Shown in pieces: positions 1 through 9,151 of a stretch of 51,592 nucleotides of DNA (the stretch's first letter is position 1; each line of letters begins with the position of its first letter). The stretch is from an uncultured Lactobacillus sp. (GTDB lineage: Bacteria > Bacillota > Bacilli > Lactobacillales > Lactobacillaceae): assembly GCA_905204935.1 (NCBI GenBank), contig CAJLBJ010000015.1, positions 1-51,592 on the forward strand, in the 5' to 3' direction. Under the pieces are notes generated by a model. The model did not search any database. It was not told where the DNA came from and saw nothing but the letters and a program-made list of their open reading frames with translations. The position numbers and the translations under genes are program-made.

Positions 1-112
1 TAATGACCGAATTTCCAATAAAACAAAAAACATGAGTCCGGTTGATTACCGAACCTATGTCTTAGCCGCTTAAAAATATTTTATTTTTGTCTAACTTTTC
101 TGTTGCACTTCA
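1..112 (+). mobile_element. Right end of an IS3-family insertion sequence (truncated by window start)
   Basis: The first 73 bases encode the C-terminal tail of an IS3-family transposase. They are followed by an AT-rich spacer and a terminal-repeat-like stretch at 88-112 that ends in CA, as IS3 ends usually do (TG...CA). The left end and the matching inverted repeat lie outside the window, so the boundary at 112 is inferred from the CA and from the family pattern. Confidence 0.6.
2..73 (+). CDS. IS3-family transposase (OrfB) C-terminal fragment
   Basis: This is a partial gene whose 5' part is outside the window. The 23 visible codons end with residues reading NDRISNKTKNMSPVDYR plus a short tail and a TAA stop. 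The R-I-x-x-K-x-K-x-M-S-P-V-x-Y-R pattern is the typical C-terminus of IS3/IS150-type OrfB integrases (rve domain proteins). The catalytic DDE residues are upstream and cannot be checked. It differs from the transposase tail at the other end of the window, so the two ends belong to different elements. Confidence 0.7.
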   Translation, partial: NDRISNKTKNMSPVDYRTYVLAA

Positions 113-383
113 TATACGATGATTTTATATATTTCATCTGTATACTTAGAAGGCATTATAGCCCTTAATATATGGTTGCGGATTTTTTGTTAGCGCTCTA
201 ATTATTTAAATGTTTTTTCGCAAAAAAGCCCTTATTAATGAAAAAACAGTAAAGAAAGCTCGGAAATAAAAATTAATAACTTTAATCTTTGGTGACCACT
301 TGCTCAGTTTGCTTTGACAAAGATTCATTAAAGATAGTCTTTTTCCTTTAGCGTACGTATGTTCTAAAAGTGGGTATTTGTGT
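113..383. other. Gene-free stretch between IS end and ftsK promoter
   Basis: I see no ORF with a ribosome binding site, no RNA gene and no strong hairpin followed by a T-tract here. The stretch is AT-rich on both strands. It may be the former upstream region of ftsK cut by the IS insertion. Confidence 0.5.
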
Positions 384-389
384 TATAAT
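384..389 (+). promoter_or_regulatory. ftsK promoter, extended -10
   Basis: TATAAT preceded by TGT (extended -10) lies 32 bases before the GTG start of ftsK. No good -35 is seen at 17 bases upstream, which the extended -10 may compensate for. Confidence 0.55.
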
Positions 390-420
390 TAACGCATAAA
401 AACAGCAAAGGAGCAGGTTT

Positions 421-2664
421 GTGGCACAACAAAGAAGAAAAAAGACCAAGAGACGTGGCACTAGTAGAAAAAACAATAATGAAATATCAGAACATGTGAT
501 TGGCGCACTTTTTATCGCCTTTAGCCTCTTAGGTGGCTTACACCTGGGGTATTTAGGGACACTTTTTGCTAATGTCTTACGGATTTTTGTGGGAGATGCC
601 TATCAAGTAGCGGCCGGATTATTAGCCTTATTAGGAAGCTATTTGTTGATCGTTGGCAAAGAACCACAAATCAAAGCGCAGTTGCTGTGGGGAGCTGGCG
701 TATTTAGTAGCGGAGCTTTATTATTGATGCATGCTTTGTTTTTTGCGCGCTTAGATTTGCATGCTAAGTTTATCGATATCACCTGGCAATATTTATTTTT
801 AGATATCGCCCATGCGACCGCGGCAACACCAGTAGGAGGCGGTTTACTTGGCGCTTGCCTTTATGCAATAGCCTACTTCTTATTGGCGCAGCTAGGAAGT
901 TATTTGTTGAGTGGTTTTTTGATGCTTTTAGGGGTTTGTTTGCTTTGCAACGTATCGTTAGCCGAAGTCTTGAAAAAAGGCGGTCAAGGAATTTACCAGG
1001 GATTATTGTTGTTAAAACGGTTAGGATATAGCGTGGCTACCAAACGGCGTCAAAGAACTAAAAAAGTAGCTAAACCGCTTGAACAGCCGGCCAAAACGCC
1101 GCTTTCTTTAGAACCAGTGACCTCACCTAAGACCACGCAAGAAGTTTTAGAGCCTATTGAGATTCAAGAGTTCAACGAAAAAACGCTGGAAACAGCGCCT
1201 AAAAAACAAGCTGAGCCCGCCTTTACGCTGACACCAAGCGATCCTAATTATCAATTGCCTGGTTTAGAGCTTTTAGATGATGTCAAGGCAATCGACCAAA
1301 GCAAAGAAAAAAGCACTATCTTAAAAAATCAGGCCATCTTGCAAAAGACATTCAAGAGTTTTGGGGTTGATGTCGAGCTGAAAAATACGATATTAGGGCC
1401 AGCTGTCACCAAATATGAGTTGCATCCAGCCATTGGGGTCAAGGTTTCTAAGATCGTCAATTTAAGCGATGATTTGGCCTTGGCCTTGGCGGCTAAAGAT
1501 ATCCGCATCGAAGCACCAATCCCGGGGAAATCTTTGATTGGAATCGAGGTTCCTAACCAAGAAGTGGCGACGATTTCGTTTAAAGACGTGATTGCTGCTC
1601 AAAAGAAAAATCCCAACAAACCGTTAGAAGTACCGTTAGGCCGCGATATCTCTGGCAATTTAGTCGTGGCTGATTTGGCTAAGATGCCACATTTATTGAT
1701 TGCTGGTTCAACTGGTAGCGGTAAATCTGTGGCTATCAACGGGATTATCACTAGTTTGTTGATGAATTGCCCACCAGATCGTGTTAAATTGATGTTAGTC
1801 GATCCTAAAAAAGTGGAATTAGGTGTGTATAACGATATTGCACATCTCTTGACGCCAGTTGTTACTGAGCCTAAAAAAGCGGCTAGGGCATTACACAAAT
1901 TAGTAACTGAAATGGAACGGCGCTATGAATTGTTTGCTAATACTGGTCAAAGAAATATCGCGGGTTATAATCAAATGATTGAGCGTCAAAACCAAGAATT
2001 AAACACTAAAGAGCCGACCTTACCTTATATCGTGGCGGTCGTTGATGAATTGTCTGATTTAATGATGGTTGCCTCAAATGAAGTTGAAGATGCTATTATT
2101 CGTTTAGCTCAAATGGCGCGTGCTGCTGGAATTCATATGATTTTGGCTACACAACGGCCATCTGTTGATGTTATTACAGGATTAATTAAAGCAAACGTAC
2201 CTTCACGCATGGCTTTTGCAGTCTCAAGTGGGACCGATTCGCGTACGATTATTGATCAATCAGGTGCCGAAAAACTCTTGGGACGAGGTGATATGTTGTT
2301 TTTACCGATGGGTACTAACAAGCCTTTACGTGTACAAGGGGCCTTTATTTCTGATGCGGACGTGCAACGCGTGGTAGATTTTGTTAAAAAACAACGGTCG
2401 GCCGTCTATGATGAAAAATTAACGGTAAGCGATGAAGAAGCACAACAAGATTTACAAGAAGATCAAGAAGATGAATTGTTTAGCCAAGCAGTTGAATTCA
2501 TTAAAAGCGAACAAAAATGTAGTATTTCTTTGTTGCAGCGGCGCTTCAAGATTGGCTATAACCGTGCGGCACGGATTGTTGATGAGTTGGATAAAAGAGG
2601 CATGATTGGCCCACAAGAAGGTAGTAAACCGCGTAAAGTGTATTTAAATAAAGAAGATAATTAA
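421..2664 (+). CDS. ftsK: DNA translocase FtsK/SpoIIIE family
   Basis: Membrane-anchored ATPase that pumps chromosomal DNA through the closing septum and helps resolve chromosome dimers. The 747-aa product has about four to five N-terminal membrane segments (roughly residues 23-185), a charged linker rich in Lys, Pro and Glu (about 205-290) and a RecA-like motor. Walker A is GSTGSGKS at 429-436, with a Walker-B-like LMLVDPKK further on. A winged-helix gamma domain fills the last 65 residues and is the usual reader of KOPS/SRS-type sequences. The start is GTG with AAAGGAG seven bases upstream. The gene is followed by its own terminator. The 5' two thirds looks richer in G+C than the 3' end (see findings). 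The FtsK/SpoIIIE family assignment is certain; which paralogue role it plays is inferred. Confidence 0.93.
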   Translation: MAQQRRKKTKRRGTSRKNNNEISEHVIGALFIAFSLLGGLHLGYLGTLFANVLRIFVGDAYQVAAGLLALLGSYLLIVGKEPQIKAQLLWGAGVFSSGALLLMHALFFARLDLHAKFIDITWQYLFLDIAHATAATPVGGGLLGACLYAIAYFLLAQLGSYLLSGFLMLLGVCLLCNVSLAEVLKKGGQGIYQGLLLLKRLGYSVATKRRQRTKKVAKPLEQPAKTPLSLEPVTSPKTTQEVLEPIEIQEFNEKTLETAPKKQAEPAFTLTPSDPNYQLPGLELLDDVKAIDQSKEKSTILKNQAILQKTFKSFGVDVELKNTILGPAVTKYELHPAIGVKVSKIVNLSDDLALALAAKDIRIEAPIPGKSLIGIEVPNQEVATISFKDVIAAQKKNPNKPLEVPLGRDISGNLVVADLAKMPHLLIAGSTGSGKSVAINGIITSLLMNCPPDRVKLMLVDPKKVELGVYNDIAHLLTPVVTEPKKAARALHKLVTEMERRYELFANTGQRNIAGYNQMIERQNQELNTKEPTLPYIVAVVDELSDLMMVASNEVEDAIIRLAQMARAAGIHMILATQRPSVDVITGLIKANVPSRMAFAVSSGTDSRTIIDQSGAEKLLGRGDMLFLPMGTNKPLRVQGAFISDADVQRVVDFVKKQRSAVYDEKLTVSDEEAQQDLQEDQEDELFSQAVEFIKSEQKCSISLLQRRFKIGYNRAARIVDELDKRGMIGPQEGSKPRKVYLNKEDN

Positions 2665-2665
2665 A

Positions 2666-2708
2666 AAAGATTCTCATTCTCGATTTTTAGAGGTGAGAAT
2701 CTTTTTAT
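2666..2708 (+). terminator. Rho-independent terminator after ftsK
   Basis: The inverted repeat AAAGATTCTCA / TGAGAATCTTT has a 17-base loop and runs into a T-tract directly after the ftsK stop codon. Confidence 0.85.
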
Positions 2709-2848
2709 TATCAAATAAGCAATTGAAGCGTTTTTTTATTGCTTGTAGTAATATTTATAGCGAGTGAAAGTTAATTTTAATTTGTTTTTCTAGCTAGTAT
2801 CAATTATCATTAGATAATAAAACTTTTTTAACAAAGGGGGAACTGTGT

Positions 2849-4111
2849 GTGCGCGTAAATCTAACTTCAGGTGTTGACGCAACTTTAATTACAACACAAC
2901 AGTTCAAAACAACACGAATAATAATTTCATTTTTGAAACAGATTGAATCGAAAAAAGAATTAGCTATGCGAACGCTATTGGCTAATATTTTAGAAACAAG
3001 TTCACAAAAATATCCAACGCAAAAACAAGTTGCACAAAAATTAGCGGCTCTTTATGGTGCTAGTTTTGGAACAACAAGTAATCGGCATGGAAATGTCCAT
3101 GCTTTAAATATGATTTTAAATTGCGTTAATGATAAGTATCTACAAAAACCACAAGAAATATTAAAACAGGCATTAGAATTTTTAGAAGAAATGCTTTTTG
3201 CGCCATTGGTGGATGAAAATGGTTTTGATCAAAAAACTTTTATGCGTCAAAAGAGTAATTTAGAAGATTATCTGGTTTCTTTAGCGGATAATAAGCAAAC
3301 TTTAGCAGCACTTAAGGTGCAAGAATTATATTTTACTAAATCTTGGCAACAGGTAGCCTCTTTTGGTTCACAAGCTGACTTAAAAAATATTACAGCACAA
3401 GAATTGTATGCTTATTATTTGCAATGTTTGACAAAAGATCAGGTGCAAATCGTGGTTTTAGGTGATTTGGTATCTGAAACAAAGATCCAAGAGCTCTTGC
3501 AAAACTTACCTTTTGTGGCACGTACACCACAAAATCTACAGCCATTTTACACACAAGAAGTAATACCAACAGTTAAAGAGACTTCAGATAGTGAAGAATT
3601 AAGCCAAAGTAAATTGGATTTAATGTTTAATTTGCCAGTAAAATACCATACTAAAGATCATTATGCTGCCTTGGTTTTAAATGGTTTATTTGGTGGTTCA
3701 CCATTATCTAAGCTTTTTGTCAACGTCAGAGAAAAAGAAAGTTTAGCGTATTATGCAAGTAGTAGTCTAGATATTTTACGCCAAACAATTTTGGTTCAAA
3801 CTGGTATTCAAGCGGAAAACAAAGAGCATGTGGTAGAGTTAATCATACAACAGCTTCAAGCGATTGCTAAACAAGATTTTAGCTTAGAAGTTTTTGAAAA
3901 TGTCAAAGCAAGCTTGGTTAATTCATATTTAAGTCGCTTGGATAGTCAAATGAATCTAGTAAACCGCGTAATCAGTGATTATTTGACAAATACGGTAAGT
4001 GATGAAGCAAAATGGGTAGCTAATATTAAAGAAGTTACACCACAAGAAGTGGCTAATTTAGCTACTAAAATTAAACTACAAGCAGTTTATTTCTTGGAAG
4101 GAAGGGGTTAA
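2849..4111 (+). CDS. yfmF: M16-family peptidase-like protein YfmF (EF-P modification-associated)
   Basis: The 420-aa protein is of the pitrilysin-like M16 fold and is paired with a second M16 protein four bases downstream. It lacks a recognisable HxxEH zinc site, as the YmfF/YfmF partner usually does, so it is probably a non-catalytic subunit of a heterodimer. The region with NVREKESLAYYASSS is the conserved M16 C-terminal R/Y loop. In Bacillus subtilis the homologous cluster is linked to 5-aminopentanol modification of elongation factor P; that role is transferred by family and synteny. The start is GTG at 2849 after AAAGGGGGAA; other GTG triplets just upstream are in other frames. Confidence 0.85.
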   Translation: MRVNLTSGVDATLITTQQFKTTRIIISFLKQIESKKELAMRTLLANILETSSQKYPTQKQVAQKLAALYGASFGTTSNRHGNVHALNMILNCVNDKYLQKPQEILKQALEFLEEMLFAPLVDENGFDQKTFMRQKSNLEDYLVSLADNKQTLAALKVQELYFTKSWQQVASFGSQADLKNITAQELYAYYLQCLTKDQVQIVVLGDLVSETKIQELLQNLPFVARTPQNLQPFYTQEVIPTVKETSDSEELSQSKLDLMFNLPVKYHTKDHYAALVLNGLFGGSPLSKLFVNVREKESLAYYASSSLDILRQTILVQTGIQAENKEHVVELIIQQLQAIAKQDFSLEVFENVKASLVNSYLSRLDSQMNLVNRVISDYLTNTVSDEAKWVANIKEVTPQEVANLATKIKLQAVYFLEGRG

Positions 4112-4115
4112 GGAA

Positions 4116-5429
4116 ATGGAAATCTTAGAATATCCACAATTTACAGAGAAAATTTATACCTTGACGCTTTCTAATGGATTAAAGATTAATTTATTACCTC
4201 GAAGTGGTTTTCACAAAACTTACGGAATTTTGACGACAGATTATGGTTCAATCGATAATGTTTTTGTGCCAAGAGGACAAGAAGAGATGCTAAAAGTTCC
4301 AGATGGTATTGCACATTTTTTAGAACATAAGATGTTTGAAAAAGAAGATCATGATGCTTTTGAACTTTTTGGACGTTACGGGGCTGAAGCTAATGCTTTT
4401 ACGAGCTTCACACAAACAAGCTATATATTTTCAACGGTTCAAAATGTCGATAAATGTGTGGAAACTTTGCTAGATTTTGTGCAAACACCATATTTTTCTG
4501 AACAAACTGTGGAAAAAGAAAAAGGCATCATTGGACAAGAAATTAAGATGTATGATGATGATCCAGGCTGGCAACTTTATTTTGGAACCATTGAAAACTT
4601 ATATCCAAATGAACCTTTGAGCATCGATATTAGCGGAACGATCGATTCGATTGCAAAGATTACAGCCAAAGATTTATACACATGTTATGAAACCTTTTAT
4701 CATCCAAGTAATATGAATCTTTTTTTAGTAGGTGGCTTTGATGTTAATCAGATTTTAAATGTGATTGAAACAAATCAAGCTGGCAAAGATTTTACGCCAT
4801 CAAGTGAGATTAAAAGACGTGCTATTGGAAGCAATCAAGAAGAAGCAGATAATCAAGTGATTCCATATCGTATGAAAGAACTAAGTGTTCAACGACCAAA
4901 AACAGCGGTTGGGATCAAAGGAATAGATGAAGTTCCAAGCGGACGTGCTGGTTTGACGTATAAACTTAAGTTAGATTTAGCGTTGTATCTGCTTTATAGC
5001 GAGACTTCTGATTGTTATCAAGAACTTTACGATCAAGGAATATTGGATGATAGTTTTGGTTATGAATTCCAATTGGATCGCGGTTTTCATTTTGCTATTA
5101 TTAGTGGTGATACCGAGCATCCACAAGATTTATCTAAGGCAATTGTTGATATTGCTGAACATGCTGCTGAAACATTGCGCCAAAAACAAGTGGAATTTGA
5201 ATTGGCTAAAAAAGAAATGCTGGGGCGCTACATTCAATCGTTAAATTCGCTTGAAAGTATTGCTAATCGTTATGAAGGCAACTTGTTTGATAGTGCAACC
5301 GTATTTGATGCGGTCGCTTTATTAGAAGAAATCACGTTGAATGATGTTGTACAAGTTGCGGATGCATTTTTTAATTTGGATGCAATTAGCGTCTATCAAA
5401 TCTTACCGAAAGAAGATGACGCAAAATGA
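4116..5429 (+). CDS. yfmH: M16-family zinc peptidase YfmH (EF-P modification-associated)
   Basis: The 437-aa M16 peptidase has an intact inverted zinc motif HFLEH (His67, Glu70, His71) and a downstream EKGIIGQE segment whose Glu142 is the likely third ligand. It is therefore the catalytic partner of the preceding YfmF-like protein. The start ATG follows the upstream stop by four bases, with AAGGAAGGGG inside the end of yfmF as ribosome binding site. The stop overlaps the ymfI start (ATGA), so the three genes are translationally coupled. Processing of a specific substrate is not shown by the sequence; the EF-P link is by family and context. Confidence 0.88.
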   Translation: MEILEYPQFTEKIYTLTLSNGLKINLLPRSGFHKTYGILTTDYGSIDNVFVPRGQEEMLKVPDGIAHFLEHKMFEKEDHDAFELFGRYGAEANAFTSFTQTSYIFSTVQNVDKCVETLLDFVQTPYFSEQTVEKEKGIIGQEIKMYDDDPGWQLYFGTIENLYPNEPLSIDISGTIDSIAKITAKDLYTCYETFYHPSNMNLFLVGGFDVNQILNVIETNQAGKDFTPSSEIKRRAIGSNQEEADNQVIPYRMKELSVQRPKTAVGIKGIDEVPSGRAGLTYKLKLDLALYLLYSETSDCYQELYDQGILDDSFGYEFQLDRGFHFAIISGDTEHPQDLSKAIVDIAEHAAETLRQKQVEFELAKKEMLGRYIQSLNSLESIANRYEGNLFDSATVFDAVALLEEITLNDVVQVADAFFNLDAISVYQILPKEDDAK

Positions 5430-6151
5430 AATGGGCTTTAATTTTAGGTGCATCTGGTGATATTGGAAGTCAAATTGCAAAAGACTTAGCCGCACAGGGC
5501 TGGTCATTATACTTGCATTATCATCGTAATAAAACTAAAATGTTAGAGATTTGTTCACAGTTGCAAAAACAATACCCTAAGCAAGATTTCTTATTGCTTT
5601 CAGCTGATATGACACAAGCAGATAGTGCACAAAAGATTGCCAAACAACTTTTTGGCTTAGATGCACTTATCTTTGCGCAAGGGACTACTAAGTATGGTTT
5701 GTTGCGCGATTTGACGCGAAAAGATTTAGAAGAATTGACGCAAATGCATTTAACGTGTCCTTTAGAGCTAATTGGTTTGTTAGAAGAAAAATTAGCTTCA
5801 AGTCAAGCTGGACGAATAGTCTTTATTGGTTCGGTCTATGGGGCAGCAGGTAGTGCTTTAGAAGTAGGATATAGCACGCTAAAAGGTGCCTTAAGTGCAT
5901 TTGTTAAGGCATATAGCCAAGAAGTTGCATCGCTAGCAATTACGGTCAATGTAGTAGCACCAGGAGCGGTTGATACCCAGATGAATCAGACTTTTTCTAA
6001 GCAAGAACGACAAGAAATCAGTGAGCAAATACCACTAGGGAGATTTGCGACTCCAACAGAGATTAGTTATTGGGTGTGCTCTTTATTGCCTAAACAAGCG
6101 GCTTATATGACAGGTCAAACACTATATGTTAGTGGTGGGTGGCTAAACTAA
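5426..6151 (+). CDS. ymfI: SDR oxidoreductase, EF-P 5-aminopentanone reductase-like YmfI
   Basis: The 241-aa classical short-chain dehydrogenase has a Rossmann motif GASGDIG at residues 8-14 and the Ser136-Tyr149-x3-Lys153 catalytic set. In B. subtilis YmfI reduces the 5-aminopentanone group on EF-P to 5-aminopentanol. The position right after the two M16 genes, with a 4-base overlap, supports the same role here. It is distinct from the fatty-acid FabG at 26830-27561, although the fold is shared, so a general 3-oxoacyl reductase activity cannot be excluded from sequence alone. Confidence 0.85.
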   Translation: MKWALILGASGDIGSQIAKDLAAQGWSLYLHYHRNKTKMLEICSQLQKQYPKQDFLLLSADMTQADSAQKIAKQLFGLDALIFAQGTTKYGLLRDLTRKDLEELTQMHLTCPLELIGLLEEKLASSQAGRIVFIGSVYGAAGSALEVGYSTLKGALSAFVKAYSQEVASLAITVNVVAPGAVDTQMNQTFSKQERQEISEQIPLGRFATPTEISYWVCSLLPKQAAYMTGQTLYVSGGWLN

Positions 6152-6163
6152 AGTAATTCTTAA

Positions 6164-6192
6164 TGAAAACCGCTGTAAAGTTATGCTATACT
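6164..6192 (+). promoter_or_regulatory. Promoter for rodZ-pgsA
   Basis: TGAAAA (6164-6169), a 17-base spacer and TATACT (6187-6192) preceded by TGC. It lies in the only sizeable gap between ymfI and the RodZ-like gene. Confidence 0.6.
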
Positions 6193-6256
6193 TAAACAGA
6201 AGCTATTAAAGTGGTTAATTTAAATACAAAATTAGAAAGACATGGTGTGAGAAACG

Positions 6257-7180
6257 ATGAGTGACGTTGGAAAAATATTGAAAGATGCTCGTGTAGATAA
6301 GGGCTTAACTTTGGATGATTTACAACAAATAACTAAGATCCAAAAACGCTATTTGATTGCGATTGAAGATGAAAACTTTGACGCTTTACCGGGTACTTTT
6401 TATGTTAAAGCGTTTATTCGTCAATATGCTGAAACAGTTGGGCTTGATCCTGATATTGTATTGGAGGATTTGGCTGAGAAACTTGGAGAAAATAATCAAG
6501 TACAAGAACCAAAGCAACCAACTAGTCGTGCACAATTGCGTGAAAAGAAAACAGATGATGTAGAAAGTTCGTTAAATAAACTTGTAAAGTATTTACCGAC
6601 TGCGATTGTAGTTGTAATTGTTATAGCTATTGTCGGTACGATTTATTTTGTGACTTATGGGAATAACAAGAAAAATAGTCAAGATCAAATCGATACTTCA
6701 CAAAAAGTTTCAGTTTCTTCTGAGGTAACTAAAAAGAAAAAAGATACAACTAAGACAAAAGAAAGCAATAAGCAAAGTTCTACTAAAAAAGAAACTAAGA
6801 CTAAAAAAGATAAGACTACAGAAAAACAAACTATTACAAGTACAGCAACTAGTGGTACGACGTTTACGTATAGTTTGAAATCTTCAGCAAAACAAAATAA
6901 GATATCTTTTGCTGATAGTGGATCAGCTGCTTGGAGTGCGATTTATGCTGATGGTGTACAACAATGGCAAGGAACACTAAACGATGGTCAAGTTCAAGAT
7001 GTAACCTTACCTGAAAATGTACAGACTATTAAAATCAGTTTAGGAAATTCTAAAGCAACGACCATCAAGATCAACGGAAAAGACTTTAATTTTATGAATG
7101 AAAATGCCGATTTAACGGTACGTCAAATCGTGATTAATGTCGAAAATTCAAATCAAAGTCAAGATGCGACACAAGAATAA
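6257..7180 (+). CDS. rodZ: RodZ-like helix-turn-helix membrane protein (YmfM family)
   Basis: The 307-aa bitopic protein has an N-terminal HTH_25/Xre-like domain (about 1-75), a cytoplasmic linker, one membrane segment (about 112-134), a Lys/Thr/Ser-rich extracytoplasmic linker (about 137-195) and a C-terminal beta-rich DUF4115-type domain. RodZ links the MreB cytoskeleton to the cell wall elongation machinery. The ATG at 6257 has only a weak ribosome binding site. It sits immediately upstream of pgsA, as in many Firmicutes. RodZ is the family-level call; a direct MreB interaction is inferred. Confidence 0.82.
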   Translation: MSDVGKILKDARVDKGLTLDDLQQITKIQKRYLIAIEDENFDALPGTFYVKAFIRQYAETVGLDPDIVLEDLAEKLGENNQVQEPKQPTSRAQLREKKTDDVESSLNKLVKYLPTAIVVVIVIAIVGTIYFVTYGNNKKNSQDQIDTSQKVSVSSEVTKKKKDTTKTKESNKQSSTKKETKTKKDKTTEKQTITSTATSGTTFTYSLKSSAKQNKISFADSGSAAWSAIYADGVQQWQGTLNDGQVQDVTLPENVQTIKISLGNSKATTIKINGKDFNFMNENADLTVRQIVINVENSNQSQDATQE

Positions 7181-7209
7181 AAACAGGAATAAGAAAGGAA
7201 AAAAGTTAG

Positions 7210-7803
7210 ATGAATTTACCAAATAAATTAACAATTATTCGAATCTTTTTGATTCCAATTTTTATGCTAGTGTTGTTGTTGCCGTTAGATTGGGGAAACG
7301 TTGTTTTAGCAACAACGAGTATCCCACTTACCCAGTTATTAGGGGCAATTATTTTTGCGCTTGCTTCAATCACAGATTTTGCTGATGGTCAAATTGCACG
7401 CAAACATCATTTAGTGACTAATTTTGGAAAGTTTGCTGATCCGTTGGCCGATAAAATGTTGGTGATGACGGCTTTTATTATCTTAGTACAAATGGGGAAA
7501 GTGCCTGCTTGGGTAGCGGCTATTATCGTTTGCCGTGAATTAGCAGTAACGGGTTTACGCTTAATCATTGTTGAAAATGATGGTAAGGTTATGGCTGCTG
7601 CAATGCCAGGAAAAATTAAAACAACCACGCAAATGTTTGCGATTATCTTTTTGTTTTTAAATAATGTCTTTTTTGCAGCAATCAATATTCCAATCGGTGA
7701 AATTTTACTTTATATTTGTTTGTTCTTCACAGTTTATTCTGGTGTAGATTACTTTTATAATGCACGATTTATTTTTGCTGATTCTTTTGGAAAAGATGAA
7801 TAA
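7210..7803 (+). CDS. pgsA: CDP-diacylglycerol-glycerol-3-phosphate 3-phosphatidyltransferase
   Basis: Makes phosphatidylglycerol phosphate from CDP-diacylglycerol and glycerol 3-phosphate, the committed step to phosphatidylglycerol. The complete CDP-alcohol phosphotransferase motif DGx2ARx8Gx3Dx3D is present: Asp59, Gly60, Ala63, Arg64, Gly73, Asp77, Asp81. The 197 residues carry several hydrophobic segments, matching the usual integral membrane form and length. The ATG follows GAAAGGA at 7193-7199, 29 bases after rodZ, so the two are probably co-transcribed. A strong terminator follows. Confidence 0.95.
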   Translation: MNLPNKLTIIRIFLIPIFMLVLLLPLDWGNVVLATTSIPLTQLLGAIIFALASITDFADGQIARKHHLVTNFGKFADPLADKMLVMTAFIILVQMGKVPAWVAAIIVCRELAVTGLRLIIVENDGKVMAAAMPGKIKTTTQMFAIIFLFLNNVFFAAINIPIGEILLYICLFFTVYSGVDYFYNARFIFADSFGKDE

Positions 7804-7807
7804 TAAA

Positions 7808-7854
7808 CAAAACACCGTTGATTTTGGAAAAACCAAAATTAAATGGTGTTTTTG
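7808..7854 (+). terminator. Rho-independent terminator after pgsA
   Basis: A long hairpin, AAAACACC...GATTTTGG paired with CCAAAATT...GGTGTTTT, with one bulge and a T-tract. It separates pgsA from cinA. Confidence 0.85.
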
Positions 7855-7883
7855 CGTATTTAAAGATAGTGAGGCGATTGAAA

Positions 7884-9140
7884 ATGCATGCAGAAATAAT
7901 TGCAGTAGGAACAGAAATATTATTAGGACAAATTGTTAATACTAACGCAACTTTTTTAAGTGAACAACTAGCACAATTAGGAATTGACGTTTATTATCAA
8001 AGTGTAGTAGGAGATAATGCTAAGCGTTTAGCTCAGGCTATCAAAATAGCGGCTAAGCGCAATGATTTAGTTATTTTAACAGGTGGTTTAGGCCCAACAC
8101 CAGATGATTTGACCAAACAAACAGTTGCAGCCTTTTTAGGAAAAAAATTATGCCAAGATGATGTAGCACAAGCTAAAATGTATGATTTTTTTGCTAAAAG
8201 TAAGCAAGAAATGGCACCTAATAATTTATTACAAACGATGTATTTTGAGGATGCTCAACCATTGGCCAATGAAACTGGCTTAGCCGTGGGAATTTATTAT
8301 CAAGCTATGACAGGGGCTGATTTCTTGTTATTGCCTGGACCACCAAATGAGTTAAAACCAATGTTTTTGCATCAAGCAAAGCCATTATTACAAAAAAATT
8401 ATTGCTCAGGTCAACAATTGTATTCACGTGTTTTACGCTTTTTTGGCATTGGAGAGTCGATATTAGTTACTAAGTTAGCCGATTTGATTGATAAGCAAAC
8501 CAATCCGACCATTGCCCCATATGCCAAAACTAATGAAGTCACCTTGCGATTGACTGCTAGTGCAGATAATCAAGAAAATGCTAAACGATTATTAGATGAG
8601 ATAGAAGAAAAGATAAAACAGCGAGTTGGTAAATACTTATATGGGTATGGCGATGAAAATAGTTTACCATTAGTTGTGGTTAATAAATTAAAGCAAGCTA
8701 AATTAACAATTAGTGCCTCAGAAAGTTTAACTGGTGGACTTTTTCAAAAAATGGTGACAGATGTTGCTGGTGCATCAGAAATCTTTGCCGGTGGTTTTGT
8801 GACGTATGCTAAAGAAGCTAAGGCTAATTTGTTAGACATTGACATTGCTACTTTAGATAAAAACGGAGTAGTCAGTTTTGAAACTGCTTGTTTGATGGCT
8901 AAACATACTCAAGAAAAATTAGCGTGTGATATTGCAGTGTCGTTTACTGGTGTTGCAGGGCCAGCAACGCTTGAAAATCAGCCAGCAGGAACTGTGTGGA
9001 TTGGCTTAGCCCAAAAAGACGGATCTGTGACTGCACGTAAATTTATCTTTCCTAAACAGCGCGAGTTAGTACGTGAAAAAGCTGCATTGAGTGCATTTGC
9101 ATGGATAAATGAGATTTTAGAGCAAAAATACAAACATTAG
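7884..9140 (+). CDS. cinA: CinA, competence/damage-inducible protein
   Basis: The 418-aa protein has an N-terminal molybdopterin-binding-like domain (AEIIAVGTEILLGQ at the start, LTGGLGPTPDD near residue 70) and a C-terminal CinA/PncC domain (SESLTGGLFQ, GGFVTYA, SFTGVAGP). CinA proteins hydrolyse ADP-ribose and/or deamidate NMN; in streptococci cinA is induced with recA during competence. I chose ATG 7884, preceded by GAGGCG, because residues from MHAEIIAVG match the family N-terminus and longer versions would start inside the pgsA terminator. The stop codon lies inside the recA SOS-like box. Confidence 0.93.
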   Translation: MHAEIIAVGTEILLGQIVNTNATFLSEQLAQLGIDVYYQSVVGDNAKRLAQAIKIAAKRNDLVILTGGLGPTPDDLTKQTVAAFLGKKLCQDDVAQAKMYDFFAKSKQEMAPNNLLQTMYFEDAQPLANETGLAVGIYYQAMTGADFLLLPGPPNELKPMFLHQAKPLLQKNYCSGQQLYSRVLRFFGIGESILVTKLADLIDKQTNPTIAPYAKTNEVTLRLTASADNQENAKRLLDEIEEKIKQRVGKYLYGYGDENSLPLVVVNKLKQAKLTISASESLTGGLFQKMVTDVAGASEIFAGGFVTYAKEAKANLLDIDIATLDKNGVVSFETACLMAKHTQEKLACDIAVSFTGVAGPATLENQPAGTVWIGLAQKDGSVTARKFIFPKQRELVREKAALSAFAWINEILEQKYKH

Positions 9141-9144
9141 TTCG
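9131..9144 (+). promoter_or_regulatory. Putative LexA (SOS) box upstream of recA
   Basis: CAAACATTAGTTCG matches the Gram-positive SOS core CGAAC-N4-GTTCG with one mismatch. It overlaps the cinA stop codon and ends seven bases before the recA -35. Confidence 0.65.
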
Positions 9145-9151
9145 ATATTTC

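Noticed and set aside
196..209. TGTTAGCGCTCTAA upstream of ftsK as a cre site
   Set aside because: It has two mismatches at conserved cre positions and lies about 180 bases before the ftsK promoter, without a gene whose control would make sense.
7818..7883. Longer N-terminus for CinA starting at TTG 7818
   Set aside because: It would begin inside the pgsA terminator hairpin, and the family N-terminus plus a ribosome binding site fit ATG 7884.
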